Shown: one piece after another, positions 1 to 8,228 of the stretch | Position numbering within the stretch: position 1 is the stretch's first letter | Layout of the letters: every line of letters starts with the position of its first letter | Assembly (NCBI GenBank): GCA_036123135.1 | Contig: JAZADZ010000102.1 | Span: 9,752 to 73,751 of the forward strand | Direction of reading: 5' to 3' | Source: GCA-2716065 sp036123135 | GTDB lineage: Bacteria > Bacteroidota > Bacteroidia > Flavobacteriales_D > Parvicellaceae | DNA: 64,000 nt | Made by a program: the position numbers and the translations under genes | The notes under the pieces: generated by a model | What the model was told of the DNA's origin: nothing | What the model saw: the letters and a program-made list of their open reading frames with translations, nothing else | The model's database searches: none

Positions 1-1
1 T

Positions 2-661
2 TTTATCAGCCAAATGACTGGAAACTACCTAGCTGGTATTGCTTCAGATGACAACACAACTGCTTCTGATCCTGACAACGGCAAATACTATACTTCAATG
101 GAGCATCACTGGGATGAAGCATATGGATATTTTACTGATGCAACTGATTATCCAACTAATGGTACCAACAGATTTTGGGGTAAATATGCAAACAATACGT
201 TAGAGTCTGTAATTGGTTCTGCTACAAATATTGCTAACGCATTCAGAACTGGTAGAGCTGCCATTGCCGCTGACAGAATTAATCCAGGTGCTGGATTTAC
301 TGAAGATGCAATTGCTCAAGCTGCAATTATTACAACTGAAGCTCAGAGAATGGTTGCTGGAATGGCAATTCATTACTTGAACGCTACAAAGCAAAAAGTT
401 GCTGACGGAGAATCTCAAAACAAAGTATGTCACTACCTTTCTGAGGCTTGGGCATTTATTTACGGTATTCAATTTGTTGAAGGATCACCAATGACTTCTA
501 CAGAAATTATGGGAATTCTTGTTGATGGAATGCCAGGTGGATACCCAGCGATTAATGACAACTTCTACGGATTTGCACAAAGCACAATGTCTGTAAATGC
601 AGTTATCGATGTTATCGCAAATGCGCACGGATTCACTCAATCAGAAAGAGAGAACCTTTAA
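2..661 (+). CDS. DUF4856 domain protein, C-terminal part (5' cut by window)
   Basis: The frame is open from base 2, so the gene starts left of the window; at least 220 residues are present. The visible part (HHWDEAYGYF, a helical AIAADRI...EAQRMVAGMAIHYLN region, ISEAW/FIYG-like motif) resembles the C-terminal half of DUF4856 proteins of Bacteroidota. These are secreted or lipid-anchored helical proteins usually encoded next to imelysin-family lipoproteins, HTTM proteins and a TonB receptor, which is exactly the order here. A role in capture of iron or another metal at the cell surface is inferred from context only. The N-terminal signal cannot be seen. A strong hairpin follows the stop codon. 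Confidence 0.75.
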   Translation, partial: FISQMTGNYLAGIASDDNTTASDPDNGKYYTSMEHHWDEAYGYFTDATDYPTNGTNRFWGKYANNTLESVIGSATNIANAFRTGRAAIAADRINPGAGFTEDAIAQAAIITTEAQRMVAGMAIHYLNATKQKVADGESQNKVCHYLSEAWAFIYGIQFVEGSPMTSTEIMGILVDGMPGGYPAINDNFYGFAQSTMSVNAVIDVIANAHGFTQSERENL

Positions 662-686
662 TATCAACCTAATATTAGTTAATTTT

Positions 687-713
687 ACACCTGTGGGAGA
701 TGCCCACAGGTGT
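687..713 (+). terminator. strong 11-bp hairpin between DUF4856 and imelysin genes
   Basis: ACACCTGTGGG (687-697) and CCCACAGGTGT (703-713) pair perfectly over 11 bp around a 5-nt loop. Only a broken T-run (ATTTAAATTTT) follows, so this may be a weak terminator or attenuator, or an mRNA 3'-end stabiliser, that makes the upstream gene more abundant than the genes downstream. It lies entirely inside the 68-bp gap between the two coding regions. Confidence 0.5.
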
Positions 714-729
714 ATTTAAATTTTAAATC

Positions 730-1920
730 ATGTTAAAGCTTATATCACTGTTCAAAAAAAACGTAGTCATCAAATCTTCAATTGTTTTGGTGATTTTTGC
801 ATTTAATGGATGTAAAAAAGGATGTACGGACCCATTGGCATTAAACTACGACCCAAATGCTAAAAAAGAAGATCAATCCTGTGAATATGAAAGCTTTAAT
901 AAACAAGGTCTTTTAGACAACCTCGCGAACTCCTTTATCTTACCATCAGTTGAAGCCTACAAAACAAACGTAGATAACCTACATACAGCCTCAACTTCAT
1001 TTACTACAACACCCTCAGCATCAAACTTAACCACACTTAAAACAGCTTGGGAAACAGCATTATTAACATGGCAAGACATTGCTTTTCTAGATTTTGGACC
1101 AGCTGCTTACATTGTATTAAAAAGTCAGACCAACACTTATCCAACAGATACTGCGGGGATCAATTTAAATATAAGCTCTGGAAATTGGTTGCTTACAAGT
1201 GCAAGCTTCAACGACCAAAAAGGGTTTCAGGCACTAGATTATCTTTTACACATGCCTGGAAAAACAGATCAGCAAATTGTTGATTATTACACTACAACAT
1301 CTAATGCTTCCTCTTACCTAAATGAAGTAACACAAGACCTAGTTACCAATGCAACCTACATTCACAATCAATGGAATTCCTCTTACAAAGACGACTTTAT
1401 CAACAATAATGAGTCTAATGCTCAAGGAAGCTCTGTTAGTGATGTGGTAAATGCACTTAATCTTCATTATGAATATTATCTTCGAAGAGGAAAGATTGGT
1501 CTTCCTTTAGGAGTATTCAATGGTTTTACTCAGCAACCTATGCCCGAATTGGTAGAATGTTACTATTATGGTCAATCACTTCCATTTGCCATAAGAGCTG
1601 TAGAATCTTTACAAAAATTCATGAACGGTTGTAATTATTTAATTCCAGAAGAAAATAACCTTGGACTTGACGATTACATGAATTTTACCAATGCACAACA
1701 GGCAGGTTCTCCCCTTTCTGAAGTCATCGATAACCAATTTTCCGAAATCATTGCTGGTTTAAATGGACTAAGCGATCCACTCAGCAACGAAGTTGTTGTT
1801 AACAATGCTCAAGGAAATGTTGTTTACGACAAACTTCAACAGCTTGTTCCACTAATTAAAGTGGATATGACTTCCGCATTAGGTGTCCTAATTACGTATC
1901 AAGATAATGATGGGGATTAA
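730..1920 (+). CDS. imelysin-family (M75-like) surface lipoprotein
   Basis: The 396-residue protein has a lipoprotein signal (hydrophobic segment then FNGC, Cys28). A short TDPxAxNYDPxA motif (residues 33-44), common in surface proteins of Bacteroidota, is followed by an all-helical imelysin domain from about residue 58 to the end. Family members are periplasmic or outer-surface proteins tied to iron uptake; proteolysis is doubtful for most. The canonical GxHxxE motif appears here as GFQALD (165-170), so the His and Glu are replaced by Gln and Asp and metal binding there may be altered or lost. The stop overlaps the start of the HTTM gene by 14 bp, so the genes are probably translated as one operon. 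Confidence 0.87.
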   Translation: MLKLISLFKKNVVIKSSIVLVIFAFNGCKKGCTDPLALNYDPNAKKEDQSCEYESFNKQGLLDNLANSFILPSVEAYKTNVDNLHTASTSFTTTPSASNLTTLKTAWETALLTWQDIAFLDFGPAAYIVLKSQTNTYPTDTAGINLNISSGNWLLTSASFNDQKGFQALDYLLHMPGKTDQQIVDYYTTTSNASSYLNEVTQDLVTNATYIHNQWNSSYKDDFINNNESNAQGSSVSDVVNALNLHYEYYLRRGKIGLPLGVFNGFTQQPMPELVECYYYGQSLPFAIRAVESLQKFMNGCNYLIPEENNLGLDDYMNFTNAQQAGSPLSEVIDNQFSEIIAGLNGLSDPLSNEVVVNNAQGNVVYDKLQQLVPLIKVDMTSALGVLITYQDNDGD

Positions 1921-3292
1921 TAGGTGGTTTCATCTTTTAATTAACCAACAAAGCAATATAGCTCCTCTTGTTGTCTTCAGAATAATTTTTGGAGCAATGA
2001 TGTTTGGTAGCACGCTAAGATTCATTCTCAAGGGATGGGTAGAAGAACTATACATTAATCCAACTTATTTTTTCACGTATTATGGTTTCGATTGGATAAA
2101 ACCATTGAACGAAAATGGCATGTATGCTATTTTCGGGCTCATGTTGATTAGCTCTATTTTTATTCTCTTTGGATTTTTATATAGAATCAATATTCTTGTT
2201 TTCTTTATTGTATTCACTTATGTAGAGCTAATCGACAAAACCAATTATTTAAACCACTACTATTTTGTAAGCTTAATTGCCTTTATATTAATTTTTCTTC
2301 CAGCACACCGCTTATTCTCATTGGATGTATTTTTTGGTATTTGCAAAAAAAAATTCTCAGTCCCAATATGGTCAATAAATGTGATTAAACTTCAAATTGG
2401 ATTGGTCTATTTTTTTGCAGGAATTGCTAAACTGAATTATCACTGGTTAATAGAGGCACAACCATTGACTAATTGGCTAAAACACCAATGGGAATTCCCA
2501 CTAATTGGTGAATTTTTAACCCAAGACTATGTTGCCTTTTTGTTCAGTTGGGGTGGTGCTCTATTTGACTTAACAATCTTTTTTATTTTGATAAATAGTA
2601 GTCTACGGATCTATGGTTATGTTCTTGTAGTACTATTTCATTTGATGACCTCAATTATGTTTCCAATTGGAGTATTTCCACTTGTTATGATTTGTAGTAC
2701 TTTAATTTTCTTTTCTGCCGAATTTCATTCAAAAATTATTGCTTTCATTTCAGCAGCTATTTTTCAGAAAGAACTTACACCAACTAGTAAGACAATTCAT
2801 TCCCCCTATCAAAATCAAACTTTCCTCAAAGTTTTGTTCACCTGCTTTATATGTGTTCAATTACTTTTACCATTGAGATACCTACTTTACCCAGGTAAAC
2901 TTTTCTGGACAGAGCAAGGATATAGATTTAGTTGGCGAGTAATGTTAATTGAAAAAGCAGGATACACACAATTTTACATCCATGAACCAGTGAAAAATAG
3001 AAAAATGCTTGTTCAAAATTGTGATTACTTAACTCCGCAACAGGAAAAAATGATGTCTACACAGCCAGATATGATTCTTCAATTTGCAAAGTACCTGAAT
3101 AAAGTTTATAGTGATACTATTATTATTGAGGGTAATGAAAGAATACAACTTCAAAATCCTAAAGTAACTGCAGATGTAAGAGTTAGTTTGTTTAATAAAG
3201 GAAATAGAGTATTTATTGATCCAACTGTAGATTTATCTAAGCAACAAAGGGGTTTCAGTCACAAAGAATGGATAGTAAATTATGAGAATTAA
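1907..3292 (+). CDS. HTTM / vitamin K-dependent carboxylase-like membrane protein
   Basis: 461 residues. The first two thirds form about eight membrane segments (HTTM domain), followed by a soluble C-terminal tail. The stretch DKTNYLNHYYF (110-120) matches the conserved DKTxxxNHxY signature of vitamin K-dependent gamma-glutamyl carboxylase, including the lysine (K111) equivalent to the catalytic base of the human enzyme. Bacterial relatives are of unknown substrate. Placement between an imelysin lipoprotein (14-bp overlap) and a TonB receptor (11-bp overlap) suggests it modifies, or powers, components of this uptake system; that is inference. The start ATGATGGGG lies inside the previous gene, and either ATG would serve. 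Confidence 0.83.
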   Translation: MMGINRWFHLLINQQSNIAPLVVFRIIFGAMMFGSTLRFILKGWVEELYINPTYFFTYYGFDWIKPLNENGMYAIFGLMLISSIFILFGFLYRINILVFFIVFTYVELIDKTNYLNHYYFVSLIAFILIFLPAHRLFSLDVFFGICKKKFSVPIWSINVIKLQIGLVYFFAGIAKLNYHWLIEAQPLTNWLKHQWEFPLIGEFLTQDYVAFLFSWGGALFDLTIFFILINSSLRIYGYVLVVLFHLMTSIMFPIGVFPLVMICSTLIFFSAEFHSKIIAFISAAIFQKELTPTSKTIHSPYQNQTFLKVLFTCFICVQLLLPLRYLLYPGKLFWTEQGYRFSWRVMLIEKAGYTQFYIHEPVKNRKMLVQNCDYLTPQQEKMMSTQPDMILQFAKYLNKVYSDTIIIEGNERIQLQNPKVTADVRVSLFNKGNRVFIDPTVDLSKQQRGFSHKEWIVNYEN

Positions 3293-5750
3293 TCTTACCA
3301 TACTTTTATCGCTGTTAATTTCGATTGGTTTGTATGCTCAAGAAACAGGCAAAATTTCTGGATATATATTTAACAATGATCAAAAGAAACTTTCCTATTC
3401 AAGCATCACAGTCTTTGATGTCGAAACAAAAAAATCGTTTACAATATATTCCAATGAAAATGGATATTTTTTAACTCCCAGCATAAAACATGGATTATAC
3501 AAATTAACCTATTTCGCATACGGATACGATAAAAAAATTGATACTGTAGAGCTTAAATCAAAGCTTGTTAACCTAAACATAAGTCTATCAACCATTTCAT
3601 ATGATTTAAATGAAGTTGTTGTTAAAAATTCAGACTATAGCAACTTTCAAACCAGAAAATTAAAAGCTATTGAGGGAGTAATGATAACTCAAGGCAAAAA
3701 ATCAGAGGCTATTGATGTTGAAAATACAGATGCCAATAAGGCTACTAATTTAAGTCGGCAAATTTATGGTAAAATACCTGGACTGAACATTTGGGAAAGC
3801 GATGGAGCTGGAATCCAAATAGGACTAGGTGGAAGAGGTCTAAATCCAAGTCGGAATTCCAATTTTAATACGCGTCAGAACGGTTACGATATCAGTGCAG
3901 ATGCATTGGGTTATCCAGAAAGTTATTACACTCCTCCATCTGAGGCAGTGGAAGAAATTCAGCTAATAAGAGGCGCCGCTTCTCTTCAGTTTGGACCTCA
4001 GTTTGGTGGTCTAATTAATTTCAAACTGAAAGAAGCTAATCCGAATAAACCAATCGAGCTAATTGCCAGGCACACTGTAGGTTCATTCGGCTTAAACAAC
4101 TCTTTTGTTAGTCTTGGAGGAACAAATTCGAGGTGGAAATATTACGGATATTGTAATTACAAATTCGGCAACGATTTCAGACCAAATTCTGATTTTGAAG
4201 CCATTCATGGGCACATTAACATCAAAAGACAACTCAATGAACGAACTTCCGTTAGCTTTGAATTTACTAAAATGTATTATCTAGCTCATCAGCCTGGAGG
4301 ATTAACCGATAATGCATTTTTGAGCGATCCAGATTCTTCTGTTCGCAGCAGAAATTGGTTTCAAATTGATTGGAACCTTGCTGCATTGCAATTCGATTAT
4401 GAAATTAATTCCAACACTAAGGTAAACTCAAGAACTTTTGGACTAATTGCAACAAGAAACTCATTGGGTTATTTAGACAATATTAGCAGGATTGATCCTT
4501 ATGATATTGGTGATACAGCAGCAGCAAGAGACCTAATTTTCAGTGACTTTCAAAATATTGGAAATGAGACCCGTTTAGTTCACTTGTATGAGCCATTCAA
4601 ACTTCCATGGGCTTTTGTGGTTGGAGTGCGTGCATACAGGGGTCAAAACAACAGTATTCAGGGAGATGGAAATACGGATACAGGTCCTGATTTTTATTTT
4701 ATTGAAAATGCAGAAAATATGGATTCTTCCTATTCTGTAGAAAGTAATTACCGATTTCCCAGCTTTAACTTGTCAGCCTTTGCTGAACATATTTTTAACA
4801 TCACTAGTAAATTAAGCATTACTCCAGGTATTCGATACGAATACATCTCAACATCTGCTAATGGAAAATATAGAGAACAACAAGCAGATTTGGCTGGAAA
4901 TATTATTTACGATACAGTTTATAGTGTACAAAAAAATCAAAATCGAGGATTTATAATTGGTGGAATTGGGTTGAATTATAAGCTAAAAGATTACATAGAG
5001 CTGTACGCTAATTTATCTCAAAACTACAGAAGCATCAATTTTGCAGATATGCAGATTACCAACCCAAATTTTAAAATTGACCCAATTCTTCAAGACGAAA
5101 GAGGTTTCAATGCAGATTTGGGTATACGAGGACAAATTGAAAACAAACTTTATTTTGATGCATCCATTTTCACTCTTTTTTACAATAATAGAATTGGAAC
5201 TACGCTTCAAATTGACACCAGTTTATTTCGCCCTTTTCAGTATAGAACGAACATTTCACAGTCAAGAACATATGGTTTTGAAATGATGATTGAAGCAGAT
5301 TGGCTAAAAATCTTTTTAAAAAATAACGCTGATAAAAAATTTAGCACTTTTGTTAACTTTTCCTACAACGATGCCAAATACATTAACTCGGACGAACCAG
5401 CATTTGAAAACAAACTTGTTGAACTTGTTCCACCTGTTGTTCTAAGAGCAGGATTTACATTTGGAATTAACACTTTTTCAATTTCGTTTCAATATAGCTA
5501 CACCGACGAACACTTTTCAGATGCTACCAATGCAATAAGCGTATCGAACGCAGTGATAGGTATTATTCCATCTTACACAACCATGGATGTTTCTGCAAAA
5601 TATTCCTTCAAAAAATTTCAACTAGAAGCAGGACTTAATAACCTCACCAATGAAAGTTATTTTACAAGAAGAGCAAGTGGTTATCCAGGGCCTGGAATTC
5701 TACCTTCGCCTCCAAGAAATTTTTACATTGGAATTCAACTTAAACTTTAG
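3282..5750 (+). CDS. TonB-dependent outer-membrane receptor, FecA-like plug
   Basis: 822 residues: signal peptide 1-19 (ends YAQ), a carboxypeptidase-regulatory-like beta domain about 24-105, a plug domain about 130-250 and a beta-barrel to the C-terminal residue L after alternating aromatic residues (FYIGIQLKL). The plug has IGLGGRGLNPSR and ends with EEIQLIRGAASLQFGPQFGG, typical of the ferric-siderophore/ferric-citrate receptor group. It should import a metal chelate across the outer membrane using TonB-ExbB energy. It closes the DUF4856-imelysin-HTTM operon, overlapping the HTTM gene by 11 bp. The exact ligand cannot be told from sequence. Confidence 0.92.
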   Translation: MRINLTILLSLLISIGLYAQETGKISGYIFNNDQKKLSYSSITVFDVETKKSFTIYSNENGYFLTPSIKHGLYKLTYFAYGYDKKIDTVELKSKLVNLNISLSTISYDLNEVVVKNSDYSNFQTRKLKAIEGVMITQGKKSEAIDVENTDANKATNLSRQIYGKIPGLNIWESDGAGIQIGLGGRGLNPSRNSNFNTRQNGYDISADALGYPESYYTPPSEAVEEIQLIRGAASLQFGPQFGGLINFKLKEANPNKPIELIARHTVGSFGLNNSFVSLGGTNSRWKYYGYCNYKFGNDFRPNSDFEAIHGHINIKRQLNERTSVSFEFTKMYYLAHQPGGLTDNAFLSDPDSSVRSRNWFQIDWNLAALQFDYEINSNTKVNSRTFGLIATRNSLGYLDNISRIDPYDIGDTAAARDLIFSDFQNIGNETRLVHLYEPFKLPWAFVVGVRAYRGQNNSIQGDGNTDTGPDFYFIENAENMDSSYSVESNYRFPSFNLSAFAEHIFNITSKLSITPGIRYEYISTSANGKYREQQADLAGNIIYDTVYSVQKNQNRGFIIGGIGLNYKLKDYIELYANLSQNYRSINFADMQITNPNFKIDPILQDERGFNADLGIRGQIENKLYFDASIFTLFYNNRIGTTLQIDTSLFRPFQYRTNISQSRTYGFEMMIEADWLKIFLKNNADKKFSTFVNFSYNDAKYINSDEPAFENKLVELVPPVVLRAGFTFGINTFSISFQYSYTDEHFSDATNAISVSNAVIGIIPSYTTMDVSAKYSFKKFQLEAGLNNLTNESYFTRRASGYPGPGILPSPPRNFYIGIQLKL

Positions 5751-5837
5751 ATTATACCCTATTTAAGGTATTGTCAAAAACTGGTAGTGATTCTAAATTT
5801 GTTATCTAGAAATATTCTAAATAACACCTTGCAAGTA

Positions 5838-6557
5838 ATGATAAGCATTAAGAATAGTCCTACTGAAATTCTAAAAATTAATAAACAAAACGAACACATC
5901 CTCAATCGTTATGATATTCCTCATAAGTCAAAAAAATCGATTGAAAAAACAAGCTATAAAAAAGACATCAACCCAAATTTTATTGTAGATGTTCTAAATT
6001 CTTTTGAAAACACTGAGTCCATAGATCACAAGGTTTTCATTAAATATAGAGTTCCTCTTATTATAGACTATCTTGAAAAGTCACATTTTTACTACAGAAC
6101 CAAACGTTTACCAGAAATTGAACAAAACATTTACAACCTAATAACAAAATTTGAAGATAAAAAACCTTTGTTGTATCTCTTTCATTATTTTTTTAAAGTC
6201 TATCAAAACGAGCTATGTAAGCATTTTAAGGAGGAAGAGCAAAAGGTATTCCCTTATGCACTTAATTTATACAATGCTGTATATTTTAAATCTAGAGCTG
6301 AACGAAACTTACTTAAAATTCAAAAGAAAAATGCCATTGCATTTATGAAAAATCACAGAAAACAAGAGAGTGACCTCAGGGTTCTGCACAAAGCAATTCT
6401 GAAATATTCACCTCCTGCCAATAACTTGTCTATTTATCAAATTATTCTCTCTCAACTAAAAAGCTTTCAGCAAGATTTAAATCTTCATGCAAGCATTGAA
6501 GAAAACGTATTAGAAACTAAATTAATATCATTAGAATCCTATTTGAATTTAAAATGA
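5838..6557 (+). CDS. hemerythrin-domain protein (RIC/YtfE-like)
   Basis: The frame is open from a GTG at 5787, but the first ATG at 5838 gives a protein of 239 residues and is preferred. The C-terminal 180 residues look like a four-helix hemerythrin bundle: SHFYY, LFHYFF...ELCKHFKEEEQKVFP, FMKNHRKQESDLRVLH and LHASIEENVLE provide the spaced His and Glu residues of a di-iron site. Relatives (RIC, YtfE, ScdA) repair iron-sulfur clusters under nitrosative stress. The usual ScdA N-terminal domain is not obvious. It overlaps the next gene by 4 bp (ATGA) and sits between iron uptake and an NRAMP-like transporter, fitting a metal or stress role. Confidence 0.77.
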   Translation: MISIKNSPTEILKINKQNEHILNRYDIPHKSKKSIEKTSYKKDINPNFIVDVLNSFENTESIDHKVFIKYRVPLIIDYLEKSHFYYRTKRLPEIEQNIYNLITKFEDKKPLLYLFHYFFKVYQNELCKHFKEEEQKVFPYALNLYNAVYFKSRAERNLLKIQKKNAIAFMKNHRKQESDLRVLHKAILKYSPPANNLSIYQIILSQLKSFQQDLNLHASIEENVLETKLISLESYLNLK

Positions 6558-6901
6558 AAGATTTGAGAGAACACACGGAAAATCCGAACATTGTTTTGCA
6601 TGAAAACAGCAGTGGATACATTGTTCAATGCCCTGAATGTGGAGAAATTTTAATTTCTTTTGGGAATGTCCTAACAAGTGTAAATGAAAACGGATTTAAA
6701 AACCTTCACAATGCACTAAACAACATTTTGAAAGAATTAGAGCTTCACACTGTAGAAATGCACAGAGGAGAAAAAAAAGTTATTGTAGCCACGCCACTTG
6801 AAAATCTTAATCTTTCGTTTAACCCAGGTGATTTCGAAAATGTCATTGAACTTTTTGACCAAGCAAAACTAATGCTAGAAATAAAAAATATCATAATCTA
6901 G
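6554..6901 (+). CDS. small CPxCG protein, conserved in Bacteroidota (possibly DUF6686)
   Basis: 115 residues with no signal peptide. A CPECG motif near residue 26 is followed by ILISFGNVLTSV, resembling half of a zinc ribbon; the rest is predicted alpha/beta with HTVEMHRGEKK. It is translationally coupled to the hemerythrin gene (4-bp overlap), so a partner role in iron or NO handling is possible. Assignment to DUF6686 is from memory of the family's size and motif and is uncertain; no function is known. Confidence 0.6.
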   Translation: MKDLREHTENPNIVLHENSSGYIVQCPECGEILISFGNVLTSVNENGFKNLHNALNNILKELELHTVEMHRGEKKVIVATPLENLNLSFNPGDFENVIELFDQAKLMLEIKNIII

Positions 6902-6939
6902 TAATCTTTCTATTTTTGGATAAATGGTAAATTAGCTGA

Positions 6940-8190
6940 GTGATTTTAAAGCATAATTTACTCAAAACGCTTGGTCCTGGAATTCTTTTCGCAAGCACTG
7001 CAATTGGTGTATCTCATCTAGTTCAATCAACAAGAGCAGGAGCAGATTATTCTTTTGGATTGTTGATTGCAATTGTTCTCGCAAATGTACTGAAGTACCC
7101 TTTTTTCGAATATGGTTCAAGATATGCCAATGATACAAAAACAAGTCTCATTGACGGATATATGAAAATTGGAAAGTGGATGTTGGCGCTCTACTTTATC
7201 CTTACAGTTGGAACAATGTTTTTTGTCACTGCCGCTGTAGGTATGGTTACTGCAGGTTTTATGGAAAATCTTTTTGGTATTCAAATTCCAATGCTAATGA
7301 CCACTATTCTATTTTTGCTCTGTCTTACAATTTTAGTTGTTGGGAAATACAGCGTTTTAGACAGTTTGATTAAAATCGTAGGTGCAGTTTTGTTATTATC
7401 CACAGTAGTTGCATTCATACTTACTTTAATTCATGGTCCTGTTAATGAACAAGCTTTTTCTCTTACTTCAGGTTTTTGGACCAATAAAAAAGACATTGGC
7501 TTCTTAATAGCTCTAATGGGTTGGATGCCTACTGCAATTGACCTATCCACTTGGAATAGTTTGTGGACTCTGGAAAGAATAAAACAAACTAAGTACACTC
7601 CAACTATGAAAGAAACCCTATTTGATTTTAACCTTGGATATATTCTATCAGCCGTTTTATCAATATGTTTTGTAACTCTAGGAGCTTATATCATTTATGG
7701 TAGCGATGTTCCCATTTCCAATAATAAGGCGGAATTTGCCAATGATGTTGTCAACCTCTACTCCTACACCATAGGCAGCTGGAGCTACTTCATAATTGCT
7801 GCAGCGGCATTTTCGATAATGTTTGGAACCTGCATCGCTGTTTTTGATGGCTATGCAAGAAGTTTAAACAGAAGTATTGAACTGTTATTTTTAAATGAAT
7901 CAATAAGAAATAATGCGAAAAAAACTCAATTAATCACACTAACTATACTTTCTTTGGGAGCTTTTCTAATCATACTTTATTTTAGCAATAATCCAACTGG
8001 ATTTAAAAAGCTGATTGACTTGGCTACCACCCTATCTTTCTTAGTTGCACCCTTAGTTGCAATAGTCAATTTTAAATTAGTAATGCAATACATTTCCAAA
8101 AAGAATCGTCCGAAACCTTGGCTGCAAATTTTAAGCTATTTGGGAATAATTTTTTTAGTTGGGTTCAGCATTTACTTTTTTACAATTTAA
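6940..8190 (+). CDS. NRAMP-like divalent metal transporter, divergent metal site
   Basis: 416 residues with about 11 membrane segments; begins at a GTG. The N-terminal GPGILFASTAIGVSHLVQ corresponds to NRAMP helix 1, but the DPGN metal-binding motif is missing; helix 6 has GWMPTAIDLSTW in place of the usual MPHNxxLHS. The fold therefore appears NRAMP, yet the Asp and Asn that bind Mn2+/Fe2+ are not conserved, so substrate or mechanism may differ. Such proteins are commonly annotated as NRAMP transporters in Flavobacteria. Lies 38 bp behind the hemerythrin/CPxCG pair on the same strand, so probable co-transcription. Confidence 0.83.
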   Translation: MILKHNLLKTLGPGILFASTAIGVSHLVQSTRAGADYSFGLLIAIVLANVLKYPFFEYGSRYANDTKTSLIDGYMKIGKWMLALYFILTVGTMFFVTAAVGMVTAGFMENLFGIQIPMLMTTILFLLCLTILVVGKYSVLDSLIKIVGAVLLLSTVVAFILTLIHGPVNEQAFSLTSGFWTNKKDIGFLIALMGWMPTAIDLSTWNSLWTLERIKQTKYTPTMKETLFDFNLGYILSAVLSICFVTLGAYIIYGSDVPISNNKAEFANDVVNLYSYTIGSWSYFIIAAAAFSIMFGTCIAVFDGYARSLNRSIELLFLNESIRNNAKKTQLITLTILSLGAFLIILYFSNNPTGFKKLIDLATTLSFLVAPLVAIVNFKLVMQYISKKNRPKPWLQILSYLGIIFLVGFSIYFFTI

Positions 8191-8228
8191 TCATTGTATA
8201 TTTAACTTTTATTAACTACAACCGTACC

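Noticed and set aside
5787..5837. GTG start of the hemerythrin gene
   Set aside because: It adds a short, weakly conserved-looking tail; ATG at 5838 is better, though the GTG cannot be excluded.
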